This document shows positions 17,484 through 25,256 of a stretch of DNA of 64,000 bases, one piece after another; position 1 is the first letter of the stretch; each line of letters opens with the position of its first letter. The notes beneath the pieces are model-generated. The model had not been told where the DNA came from. It saw only the letters and a list, made by a program, of their open reading frames with translations, and ran no database searches. The DNA is from Hymenobacter nitidus (GTDB taxonomy: Bacteria; Bacteroidota; Bacteroidia; Cytophagales; Hymenobacteraceae). The translations under genes and the position numbers were made by a program. Where the stretch lies: the NCBI RefSeq assembly GCF_020447315.1, contig NZ_JAJADQ010000001.1, positions 62,001 through 126,000 of the forward strand, in the 5' to 3' direction.

Positions 17484-18308
17484 TTAGTTGCGAATGGCCA
17501 ATGCCACGCCCATCACGCCACCGGGCGCGTACGTGGGCACAAGCAGCAGCTTCTGGGCTACTTTGGTAGGCAACAGGCGCGTCAGAGCCGGATACACGCG
17601 CCACACCGCTTCCGCCGACAAGAACCCGATGCCGGCACCGGCTACCACGTCGGTTACCCAGTGGCGGTTGTGCAGCACGCGCATAGTGCCCGTGGCCGTT
17701 GCTACGGCATAGCCGCCCACGCTGATCCAGGGGTTTACCTTGCCGTACTGCTCATGCAGCAGCGTGGCCGTCATGAATGCCTCACTGGTGTGCGCCGAGG
17801 GAAAGGAGCTGTAGTCGGTCGGAATGTCGGGGCGCTGCTCGCGGCACAGGCGTTTCAGGTTGCTGGTCAGGCCCATGTTTACCTGGTGGGCCAGCAGGTA
17901 GATGAGCGTGAACGGTACTACGCCCCGCTCCCCTTTCACGCCGGCCAGCTGCAAGGCGTAGGCAGCAGCTACCGGCACGTGGCGGGTGTAGTCGTCGAGC
18001 CGCGTGTCGAAGGTGGGAAACGCCTCCTTGGTTTCTTTCTGAATTTCAATTTTGGTACGCCGCAGGATGTTGTCCTGACTGCTTAGCCAGGCCACGCCAA
18101 CCAGGCTGAGCGGCACGGCTACCCGTAGTGCAGCAGGCCGGCTCAGCAGGTGCAAGGGCCGCAGACGAGCGGGCGACACTGCCGGCATAAGCACCGGGGC
18201 GGGAGAGACAAAATTGGAATCTGGCGCACTAGGAGCGGTGGCAAACTGCGCCGTAGCCCGCAGGCTGAGCAGGCTGCCCACCAGCAGCAAAACGTAGCTA
18301 AAACCCAT
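17484..18308 (-). CDS. PAP2-family phosphatase
   Basis: A 274-residue, signal-peptide-bearing type 2 phosphatidic acid phosphatase-like protein. The three catalytic blocks are visible: KRLCREQRP (KxxxxxxRP type), SSFPSAHT (PSxH) and RHWVTDVVAG (catalytic His with Asp). Family members dephosphorylate lipid phosphates such as undecaprenyl pyrophosphate or phosphatidic acid, or act as acid phosphatases; the substrate cannot be told. The stop lies 18 bp from the convergent helix-hairpin-helix gene, with no terminator hairpin between them. Confidence 0.88.
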   Translation of the reverse strand: MGFSYVLLLVGSLLSLRATAQFATAPSAPDSNFVSPAPVLMPAVSPARLRPLHLLSRPAALRVAVPLSLVGVAWLSSQDNILRRTKIEIQKETKEAFPTFDTRLDDYTRHVPVAAAYALQLAGVKGERGVVPFTLIYLLAHQVNMGLTSNLKRLCREQRPDIPTDYSSFPSAHTSEAFMTATLLHEQYGKVNPWISVGGYAVATATGTMRVLHNRHWVTDVVAGAGIGFLSAEAVWRVYPALTRLLPTKVAQKLLLVPTYAPGGVMGVALAIRN

Positions 18309-18497
18309 TAAGCAAGCTGAAGCGTGAAAGGATAATTATAGCAATATACTGCTAACCTGCGGTTTAAAAAACCTTTTCCCGGCTCCTGACTTCTATTTTC
18401 GGCGGGAAGCTGGCCCTTTTCACGCCGGGCTGCGTATGGACGCTGGGTAGCCGCCTACTGGTGCAGCCCCTGGTTTTTCCGTTAACCCCTGTTTAAA

Positions 18498-19364
18498 ATG
18501 CTGTTATTACTGCGCGACAAGCTGTTTCCGGTTTTGGTATTTATCCAGTCCGTACTCTGTGGCTGCGCCAAGGATAAAGACCGCGGCAATTTTGACAAGG
18601 TGACGCAGGCGTATGAGGTGAAGCAGGTCGGCCGCCTCAACAAAAGCGAGGTGGCCGAAAGCTCGGGCTTGGAAATAGCCAATTCGACTGGCGACCTATG
18701 GACCCACGCCGACGGTGGTAATACGGCCAAGCTCTACAAAATCACCCAGCAGGGCGACCTGCTGCAAACCCTTGAACTGGAGCCCCTACTCAACATCGAC
18801 TGGGAAGACCTGACTCGCGACGACGACAACCACATGTTCATCGGCGACTTTGGCAACAACCAGAACAAGCGCCGCAACCTAGCCATCTACCGGCTCGGCG
18901 GGCCTACGCTGCAGGATATTGATACTATCCGGTTCAAGTACGCTGACCAGCGCCTGTTTCCGCCGAAAAAGCCCCAGCGCAACTTCGACTGCGAAGCCTT
19001 TTTCTACCACCAGGACAGCCTGCATCTGTTCACCAAAAACCGGGGCGAGGGCAACTGGTTAAAGCAGTACGTGCTGCCGGCCCGGCCCGGCACCCATACG
19101 GCCCGCCTGGTCGACAGCGTGCAGATCAACACCTGGATAACGGCCGCCGACATCAGCCCCAACGGCCGCACGGTGGCATTGCTGGGCTACGGCCACGTGT
19201 ACCTGATAGACGTGGCGCCCGGCCGCAAGCTTTTCGACGGAGCCAAGAGTTGCCTGCCCATTCCCTCCAGCGGGCAGGCCGAGGCCCTGGTATTCGTGAA
19301 CGACCATGATTTCGTGTTCAGCAACGAGAAGGGCAAGATTTTTCGCGCCACCTACCGCCTCTAA
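18498..19364 (+). CDS. Propeller-like lipoprotein of unknown function
   Basis: A 288-residue protein with a short signal and lipobox LCGC (Cys23), so probably a lipoprotein. The mature part has repeated strand motifs (ESSGLEIANSTGDLWTHADGG, DNHMFIGDFGNN, LALFTKNRG-like segments), suggesting a beta-propeller as in SdiA-regulated or NHL-like proteins. No catalytic residues are evident. It is preceded by 190 bp of non-coding DNA and followed 54 bp later by the NmrA-like gene, with which it may be co-transcribed. Confidence 0.65.
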   Translation: MLLLLRDKLFPVLVFIQSVLCGCAKDKDRGNFDKVTQAYEVKQVGRLNKSEVAESSGLEIANSTGDLWTHADGGNTAKLYKITQQGDLLQTLELEPLLNIDWEDLTRDDDNHMFIGDFGNNQNKRRNLAIYRLGGPTLQDIDTIRFKYADQRLFPPKKPQRNFDCEAFFYHQDSLHLFTKNRGEGNWLKQYVLPARPGTHTARLVDSVQINTWITAADISPNGRTVALLGYGHVYLIDVAPGRKLFDGAKSCLPIPSSGQAEALVFVNDHDFVFSNEKGKIFRATYRL

Positions 19365-19418
19365 GCAGCTGGCACCATTGCTGGCCGCAGCATTTCCGTT
19401 CTCCTAATTCCTTTTCCT

Positions 19419-20297
19419 ATGGCTACTATTCTGGTTACCGGCGCCACGGGCACTGTGGGCACCGAGCTGATTTCGGCTTTGGCCAACCGCGGCCTGACGG
19501 TACGCGCCGGCGTGCATTCCCTCATCAAAGGCGACCGGCTCCGGCAGATGCACCCCGAGCTGCAACTGGTCGAAATAGAGTACAGCAAGCCCCAGACCCT
19601 GCACGTGGCCCTCACGGGCGTCGACCGGCTCTGCTTGATTACGCCCTTCAGCGAAGACCAGGTCGAGATAGGCAAGCGCGTCATCGATGCCGCCAAGCTG
19701 GCCGGTGTGCAGCACATCGTGCGGTTGTCGGCAGCCGGCGCCGATGCCGAGCCGGGCATTCAGCTGGGCCGCTGGCACCGGGAAGTGGAGCGGCACCTGG
19801 AGCAGAGCGGCATTCCCTACACCATTCTGCGGCCGGGCAGCTTCATGCAGAACTTCGTCAACTACAACGCCGAGTCTATCTGCCACGAGGGCAAGCTCTA
19901 CATGCCGCTGGGCAACGGGAAAGTCAGCTACATCGATGCCCGCGACATTGCTCTCACGGCCGCCCACATTCTCAGTGCCGAGGGCAGCACCCACCACGGC
20001 CAAGCCTACGAGCTAACGGGTCCGCAGGCCCTAGGCCTGGATGAGGTAGCGGCCGCCATCAGTCAGGCCACCGGCCAGCCCGTCACCTACGTCGACGTAC
20101 CTGAAGAAACCGCCCGCCAGGCCATGGGCCAGGCGCCAGCCTGGATGAGCGAGGCCATGCTGGAGCTGTACGGCTTATCCAAAGCCGGCTACGCAGCGGG
20201 CGTTACCAACACGGTGGAGGCTATTACGGGCTGCCCACCCCACACCATTGAGCAGTTTGCCCACCACAACTGCCACCGGTTTAAAGCCAGCAGCTAG
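19419..20297 (+). CDS. NmrA/SDR-type NAD(P)-binding oxidoreductase
   Basis: A 292-residue atypical short-chain dehydrogenase. The N-terminal Rossmann motif is VTGATGTVG (residues 6-14), followed by NmrA-like features (RLSAAGADAEPG, LRPGSFMQNF, YIDARDIA) and a C-terminal substrate lid. The YxxxK catalytic pair of classical SDRs is not apparent. Relatives include NAD(P)H:quinone oxidoreductases (QdoR/YtfG type) and redox sensors. It ends at a strong terminator. The precise substrate is unknown. Confidence 0.82.
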   Translation: MATILVTGATGTVGTELISALANRGLTVRAGVHSLIKGDRLRQMHPELQLVEIEYSKPQTLHVALTGVDRLCLITPFSEDQVEIGKRVIDAAKLAGVQHIVRLSAAGADAEPGIQLGRWHREVERHLEQSGIPYTILRPGSFMQNFVNYNAESICHEGKLYMPLGNGKVSYIDARDIALTAAHILSAEGSTHHGQAYELTGPQALGLDEVAAAISQATGQPVTYVDVPEETARQAMGQAPAWMSEAMLELYGLSKAGYAAGVTNTVEAITGCPPHTIEQFAHHNCHRFKASS

Positions 20298-20322
20298 CAG
20301 CGGCAGCGCCTTTACTATAACG

Positions 20323-20358
20323 AAAAAGGTCTTCTGCCGGGCAGAAGACCTTTTTTTT
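20323..20358 (+). terminator. Rho-independent terminator
   Basis: AAAAAGGTCTTCTGCC pairs with GGCAGAAGACC followed by T8, 25 bp after the NmrA-like gene. Confidence 0.9.
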
Positions 20359-20689
20359 AAGCCGGCGCTCCGGCAGCCCGGTCCCTGCTGGCTTATGGGC
20401 TTCGTGCTACTGCCAGTGGCTTTACTTCGGGAGTAAAACATGACTGAGCTTTACTTCTGCCAGTTTAGCTTGTCCGCTGAATACCAGGAAGCAGATAGCC
20501 CGAATGCAGGCCGATGGCGAAAGATAAGTTGCAGCGTTTCTTGCCGCCAGGGCCGATTTATGACGTGTTATAGCTCCGGTCTGGGGCGAGTTTATTCTGT
20601 AAACAAGCGATGCTACAATTAAAAATTCCCCTTAGTTTTACTGCATTCTTCAGTAATCAACCTTTTACCTCCACAACCAAGCCGTAGTT
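20359..20689. other. Non-coding region before the first cold-shock gene
   Basis: A small hairpin TTTACT-TCGGG-AGTAAA lies near 20421-20437. The 60-codon open frame at 20440-20622 has no recognisable features and poor codon use, so I do not call it. The end of the stretch holds the csp promoter. Confidence 0.5.
20631..20650 (+). promoter_or_regulatory. Promoter/leader block of first csp gene
   Basis: CTTAGTTTTAC followed after two bases by CATTCTT. The same arrangement (CTTAnnTTTAC-nn-CATTCTT) occurs in front of the second csp gene at 21069-21088. TAGTTTTA is a near match to the -7 box. Confidence 0.5.
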
Positions 20690-20881
20690 ATGAAAACTGG
20701 CAAAGTGAAATTTTTCAACGAATCCAAAGGCTTTGGGTTCATCGTTCAGGACGACACCAACCAGGATATTTTTGTCCACCAAACCGGTCTTGTCCACGAA
20801 ATCCGGGAGAATGACCGGGTTTCCTTCGATGTTATCGAAGGCAAAAAAGGCCTGAACGCCGTTAAAGTCGAGCGTATCTAG
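20690..20881 (+). CDS. Cold-shock protein, CspA family
   Basis: A 63-residue single OB-fold nucleic-acid-binding protein. RNP-1 (KGFGFI) is at residues 13-18 and RNP-2 (DIFVHQ) at 26-31. It melts RNA secondary structure as an RNA chaperone. A long leader (about 45 nt from the proposed start) precedes it, as is usual for csp genes. A paralogue follows 227 bp downstream. Length and motifs are typical. Confidence 0.95.
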   Translation: MKTGKVKFFNESKGFGFIVQDDTNQDIFVHQTGLVHEIRENDRVSFDVIEGKKGLNAVKVERI

Positions 20882-20918
20882 CTCTTTCCCCCTGATTCGC
20901 GCTGATTTGGACTACTAC

Positions 20919-20955
20919 CACCCTGCCCTGTCAATCACCGGAGCGGGGTGGTATT
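20919..20955 (+). terminator. Weak hairpin after first csp gene
   Basis: CCACCCTGCCC and GCGGGGTGG pair imperfectly around an approximately 14-base loop, followed by TATTTTT. It could act as a leaky terminator between the two csp genes. Confidence 0.45.
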
Positions 20956-21048
20956 TTTCTATCCAGCCCAGCCGGTTTCGGGGCGCGTAGCTGACTCCAC
21001 CAGAAGTGGCAGCGGCTGCACGGGTCGTAGCGTTCCAGAAAAGCGCTA

Positions 21049-21088
21049 TTTGAATCGAAAAAAATCCTCTTACATTTACCTCATTCTT
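21049..21088 (+). promoter_or_regulatory. Promoter of second csp gene
   Basis: TTTG at 21049-21052, an 18-bp spacer, then TACATTTA at 21071-21078. This is close to the Bacteroidota vegetative consensus. The following CATTCTT at 21082-21088 is shared with the other csp gene. Confidence 0.65.
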
Positions 21089-21108
21089 TCATCTCACCAT
21101 TTCCAGCA

Positions 21109-21303
21109 ATGAGTACCGGTATCATCAAATTTTTCAATGAAGCCAAGGGCTTTGGCTTCATCACGCCGGACGGCGGTGGTGAGGACATCTTCGTACACGC
21201 CACGGGTCTGAAGCAGCCCGTACGTGATGCAGACCGCGTAGAATTCGAAGTTCAGCAGGGCAAAAAAGGCCTGAACGCCGTTAGCGTGCGTCTGGTTGAC
21301 TAA
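21109..21303 (+). CDS. Cold-shock protein, CspA family (second copy)
   Basis: A 64-residue OB-fold protein with RNP-1 (KGFGFI) and RNP-2 (DIFVHA), about 60% identical by eye to the upstream copy and ending in the same KKGLNAV stretch. The two genes are probably a tandem duplication with separate promoters. It ends at a very stable bidirectional terminator. Confidence 0.95.
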   Translation: MSTGIIKFFNEAKGFGFITPDGGGEDIFVHATGLKQPVRDADRVEFEVQQGKKGLNAVSVRLVD

Positions 21304-21334
21304 ATGACTTTCTGCGGATAGCCCGAGGGCTATT

Positions 21335-21380
21335 GCAAAAAAAGACCTCCCGGGCTGCGGCCCGGGAGGTCTTTTTTTGC
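21335..21380. terminator. Bidirectional terminator, perfect 21-bp stem
   Basis: Arms 21335-21355 and 21360-21380 are exact complements (GCA7GACCTCCCGGGC) with a TGCG loop. It serves the csp gene on one strand and gldH on the other. Confidence 0.92.
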
Positions 21381-21398
21381 AAGTAAATCAGAGTGCGC

Positions 21399-21878
21399 CT
21401 ACTGGGCCGCTTTTACTACCCGTACGCCCACCGCCATAATACCGGGCAGCTGATCCTGGCGCATATACTGCTCCAGCACGACCTTGTAGGTGCCCGGCTG
21501 GCGAAACTGCTGCCCCCGCAACGCCAGAAACTGGTGGTCGAAGATGTCGCCGGAGCCCTGCCCCCGGGGTTCCCCGGTCTGGGGGTCCATGAGCAGCATC
21601 TGGTGCAGCAGCTGGGAGACGCGCTTGTTACTGGGGTCCAGCAGCGTGTGCTTCACGTAGAGGTTGTAGTACCCATACATGGATTCGTTACGGACGTTAA
21701 AGTAAATGTCGTAGCGCTGCGTGGTGTCCGCAATTTCGAACTCGAAGGTGGGCTTTTCCTGAACGGTCCATACCGCTTTGTCGAGCTCCTGGTTTTTATC
21801 ATACACTTGGTTGTCGTCGCAGGCGGCCAAGCCGAGCAGCAAGCCCAGGCTCAGGACCCATGTGGTGGCCTTACGCAT
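21399..21878 (-). CDS. gldH: Gliding motility lipoprotein GldH
   Basis: A 159-residue lipoprotein with lipobox LAAC (Cys20). The mature sequence (VYDKNQELDKAVW, RYDIYFNVRNE, YYNLYVKHTLLDP, FDHQFLALRGQQF, YMRQDQLPGI) follows the GldH family, which supports gliding motility and T9SS function in Bacteroidota. It begins 3 bp after the stop of ricT, so the two form an operon, an arrangement known in this phylum. The other gld genes are elsewhere. Confidence 0.9.
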   Translation of the reverse strand: MRKATTWVLSLGLLLGLAACDDNQVYDKNQELDKAVWTVQEKPTFEFEIADTTQRYDIYFNVRNESMYGYYNLYVKHTLLDPSNKRVSQLLHQMLLMDPQTGEPRGQGSGDIFDHQFLALRGQQFRQPGTYKVVLEQYMRQDQLPGIMAVGVRVVKAAQ

Positions 21879-21881
21879 ACG

Positions 21882-23498
21882 CTAGGAGTTTGCGGGCGCT
21901 GAGCCTGGGTTTCCATTCCCCTCGGCACCACCGGGCCGGGGCGCCCGGCCCCCACGGCGCGACGAGCGGCCGCCACGGCTACTCCGTTCACTGTTTTCGT
22001 CCCGGGGTGGCCGGGCGGCGCTGCCGTCGGCTGGGGGGGTGCTGGCCGAGCGGGGCGGACGGCCCTCGCCACGGGGCGCCCGGGGTTCAACGGCTCCTTC
22101 GGGGCGGGGGGCGTCGGGTCGGCGGCCTTCCCGGCTCTCCGGCTTGGGGGCGGCTTCGCTCCCGCCACGCGGCGTTTCACTGCGGCCCCGGTTGTTGCGC
22201 CGGTTCAGGGGGCGGGCAGCGGCACCGCGCGGACGACGCGTTTCGGCCCCGGTGGCCTCGCCAGTTGTTTCGGTAGGCACCGGAGCCGGCGCTTTGGCGG
22301 CGCCATCGGTGCGCCCGCCATTGCGCGGTGCGGCCGGCGCTGCGGCAGCTGTTGGGGCACTGATTCCTCCCTCCTTCTTCTTTTTGCGCTTGGGCCGCTT
22401 GCTGCCCTTAATCTTATCGTCGAGGCGGTCGAGGTTGCCTTCCACGTGAGTCGACACTTCGGGCTCGCGCTCGGCTTCCAACACAGGGGCCAGCAGGTTT
22501 TCGGGCTTTTCGCCGCGCTTGTTCTGATCCTGAATTTCGCGCACCCGGTCGGTGGAGAGCATCACCCAGTTGTTGTCGCCGCGGAAGGCAAACCACATGC
22601 GCCGCTTGAAAATGTCGGTTTTCTGCAAGAAAGCGTCGCCCTTTTCCGTCTGGAGTGGGCGCGACACCTGGGGAATATCCTTCAGCGCGTCGAGGTAAGT
22701 ATCGAGCTCATAGTTGAGGCAGCACTTGAGGCGGCCGCACTGTCCAGACAGCTTGGCCGGGTTCAGGCTCAGGTTCTGGTAGCGGGCGGCGGTAGTGCTC
22801 ACACTCTTGAAATCGGTGAGCCAGGTAGAGCAGCACAGCTCCCGCCCGCACGAGCCGATACCGCCGAGGCGGCCCGCTTCGTGGCGCAGCGAAATCTGGC
22901 GCATCTCGACCCGCACCCGAAACTCATCGGCCAGCCGCTTAATCAGGTCCCGGAAGTCGACCCGGTCATCGGCCGAGTAGAAAAAGGTCGCGCGGGTGCG
23001 GTCGGCCTGGTATTCCACGTCGGAGAGCTTCATTTTCAGCCGCAGCTCCTCCACTACCGAGCGGGCCCGGAACATGGTGCCCGTTTCCAGGTCGCGCACG
23101 GCTTCCCAACGCTCCACATCCTGGGGCGTGGCAACGCGCAGAATGCCCCGAATCTCCTTGGAGTCGAGGGGCGTTTTCTTTTTGCGCATCTGCAGCCGTA
23201 CCAGCTCACCTTTCAGCGACACGTGGCCCAGGTGCCAGCCGTTGCCGGCGGCCTCGATTACGACGGCGTCGCCGGTAACTAGGGGCAGGCGGTTGGTATT
23301 GCGAAAAAACTCTTTGCGGCCGCCTTTAAAGCGGATTTCAACTATATCAAACTCTTTGAAATCGACGGGCAGGTCGACGTCCTGCAGCCAATCGAATACG
23401 TTCAGGCGCGTGCAGCCGCCAGAGCTACAGCTGCCTTTGGAGCCACAGCCCGTTGCGGACGTAGAGCAGCCGCCAGAGGAACAAGAAGTGCAAGCCAC
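21882..23498 (-). CDS. ricT: RicT/YaaT-like PSP1-domain protein with long basic tail
   Basis: A 538-residue protein. A short cysteine-rich N-terminus (CTSCSSGGCSTSATGCG...GGC) precedes the PSP1/YaaT domain, with the conserved GRELCCSTWLTDF and GQCGRLKCCLNYEL segments near residues 210-260. In Bacillus, RicT with RicA and RicF forms a 4Fe-4S complex that aids RNase Y-dependent RNA maturation. Residues from about 370 on are a low-complexity Ala/Pro/Arg/Gly tail that probably binds RNA or is disordered; such tails are common in Bacteroidota homologues. gldH follows immediately. Confidence 0.88.
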   Translation of the reverse strand: MACTSCSSGGCSTSATGCGSKGSCSSGGCTRLNVFDWLQDVDLPVDFKEFDIVEIRFKGGRKEFFRNTNRLPLVTGDAVVIEAAGNGWHLGHVSLKGELVRLQMRKKKTPLDSKEIRGILRVATPQDVERWEAVRDLETGTMFRARSVVEELRLKMKLSDVEYQADRTRATFFYSADDRVDFRDLIKRLADEFRVRVEMRQISLRHEAGRLGGIGSCGRELCCSTWLTDFKSVSTTAARYQNLSLNPAKLSGQCGRLKCCLNYELDTYLDALKDIPQVSRPLQTEKGDAFLQKTDIFKRRMWFAFRGDNNWVMLSTDRVREIQDQNKRGEKPENLLAPVLEAEREPEVSTHVEGNLDRLDDKIKGSKRPKRKKKKEGGISAPTAAAAPAAPRNGGRTDGAAKAPAPVPTETTGEATGAETRRPRGAAARPLNRRNNRGRSETPRGGSEAAPKPESREGRRPDAPRPEGAVEPRAPRGEGRPPRSASTPPADGSAARPPRDENSERSSRGGRSSRRGGRAPRPGGAEGNGNPGSAPANS

Positions 23499-24050
23499 GG
23501 CTTGGAAGGTTATATCGTGAGGTGAACGAGGAGTTCACACGGATTCGGTTTTCAACAAAGATAAGCATTTCGGTTCCTCTGCCTTGGTTCTGGCAAAAGT
23601 GCCGATTCTTGGCCTGGAAGGCCATTTTTAGGAAAATTGTCACCTCTAACAGCATTTGCCTTGCCAAAGGTTTGCCCCGGAGGCAATTCTCCAACAAGAT
23701 ACTCGCAGCTGGCTAGGCAAGTCTATGGGCCGGCGGTGTGCCTGGTGCCGAACGGTCAAATTAAGAAACTCTGCCTCATTGGTGAGCTTCAAGATCCTGA
23801 ATAAGGCGCTTTGCCGGATACAAGTCTATAGGCTTACGGCTGGCAAAGCACCAATCAGACGGCACACGAATATTAGCAAACTTATATAAAGTAACACGTG
23901 GCTTTCATTAGGAACATGCCTGCGCATACACGCATACTTTGCAATTATTTTAAAGTTTCGTTAAAATACTGTTGACATTAACAATTTTTATCTTCTATTT
24001 GGACGCATCATTCATTCATCCCTCACCAACCCTACCAAACCAAACCTTTT
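23499..24050. other. 552-bp intergenic region between divergent genes
   Basis: On the minus strand a TATCTTTG box (plus-strand 23556-23563) fits the -7 consensus for ricT, giving a leader of about 50 nt. On the plus strand TTGACA (23972-23977) and TATTTG (23996-24001, 18-bp spacer) precede the metalloprotease gene. The short open frames here lack codon bias and start context. No repeat or RNA gene is seen. Confidence 0.5.
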
Positions 24051-24860
24051 ATGAAAATCAACAAAATACTTTCCGCAGTAGCCATTTGCGCAGGCTCGGT
24101 AGTTGCTCTGTCGTCGTGCTCGAAAGAGGCCGAAAAGGTAACCGCCAAGAACGAAATTTCTGCCGATGCTATCAGCAAGATTCAGCAGTTGGGCTTCACT
24201 ACCAAAGACGCTCAGAAAGTTGAAGGCGGCTACCTCGTGGAAGGTGACATTATGCTGACGGAAGAGTCGTTGAACAGCAAGCCTGACTACAAGCTGATGC
24301 GCGTAGCCGAAGGCGAGCAGTACCGCACCAACAACCTGGTAAGCGTAGGCTCGGGCCGCACCGTAACCATCCGCGTTTCGACCAACCTGCCTTCGGCTTA
24401 CGTAACGGCTACCGACGAGCTGATTCGTCGCTATAACGCTCAGGGTCTGCTGATTCGCTTCAGCCGCGTAACCTCGGGTGGCAACATCGTACTGAGCGCT
24501 GCTCCATCCGGCTCAGGCTATTTGGCCTCCGCTGGTTTCCCCTCGGGCGGCAATCCTTACGGCCAAGTATTGGTTAATGCCGGTGCTATCGGCACGGCTA
24601 ACGCCAGCACGTACATTGCTACCATCCTGGCCCACGAAGTTGGTCACTGCATCGGCTTCCGCCACACCGACTATCAGAACCGCGCTTACAGCTGCGGTGG
24701 TGCTTACACCAACGAAGGTGCCAGCACGGTTGGTGCCGTACACATTCCCGGCACGCCCACCACGGCTGATCCAAACTCGTGGATGCTGGCTTGCATCGGC
24801 TCGGGTGCTAACCGTCCGTTCAACACGAACGACGTAACGGCACTGCGCTACGTGTATTAG
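24051..24860 (+). CDS. M57-type zinc metalloprotease lipoprotein
   Basis: A 269-residue protein with signal peptide and lipobox LSSC (Cys23). The zinc site HEVGHCIGFRH (H195, E196, H199, H205) is the extended HExxHxxGxxH metzincin signature. The surrounding pattern matches the M57/'dual-action HEIGH' peptidases found in Bacteroidota and Myxococcota. The lipid anchor predicts an outer-membrane or surface location. It has its own promoter region and terminator. The substrate is unknown. Confidence 0.88.
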   Translation: MKINKILSAVAICAGSVVALSSCSKEAEKVTAKNEISADAISKIQQLGFTTKDAQKVEGGYLVEGDIMLTEESLNSKPDYKLMRVAEGEQYRTNNLVSVGSGRTVTIRVSTNLPSAYVTATDELIRRYNAQGLLIRFSRVTSGGNIVLSAAPSGSGYLASAGFPSGGNPYGQVLVNAGAIGTANASTYIATILAHEVGHCIGFRHTDYQNRAYSCGGAYTNEGASTVGAVHIPGTPTTADPNSWMLACIGSGANRPFNTNDVTALRYVY

Positions 24861-24879
24861 TAGGTCCAGTACCTAGCTC

Positions 24880-24917
24880 AAAAGGCCTGGTTCCCACAAG
24901 GAGCCAGGCCTTTTTTT
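24880..24917 (+). terminator. Rho-independent terminator
   Basis: AAAAGGCCTGGTTCC pairs with GGAGCCAGGCCTTTTTTT (one wobble), 20 bp after the stop of the metalloprotease gene. Confidence 0.9.
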
Positions 24918-25256
24918 GTGACCTATTCTGCGCAAAGCCGGCTTCCAGGAGCGGCAGGCGACACCTCCTCTTTTATTTAAGACTTTACTGGTTAGCCCAC
25001 ACTTACCGGTTTAAGGCGAGTAGGCACGTAACCAACAGATAAGCAACCAGTACTTACGTACATGCTGGCCGCAGATGAAACTGTTGCGGGAGCCGAAAAG
25101 ACCGTTATACCGCTCATCGTTCCACATTCTGCACTTGCTACCCTGACTTTATATAAGCACCGCTGGGCTGAGAACGGTCATTTTCTTTGCATAATCGAAA
25201 GCCCTTGCGCGGAAAGCACAAAGCGGTAATAATGGAAAGCTACGCAGCCAATGCTT
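24918..25256. other. Gene-free convergent region
   Basis: About 340 bp between two convergent genes. I found no open frame, strong hairpin or promoter box that I can defend. Confidence 0.4.

Noticed and set aside
20440-20622. 60-codon ORF before the first csp gene
   Set aside because: No start context, weak codon bias and no conserved-looking features; the region reads better as a csp upstream region.
23522-23889. Two short plus-strand ORFs in the ricT/metalloprotease gap
   Set aside because: They overlap the ricT promoter and show non-native codon use.
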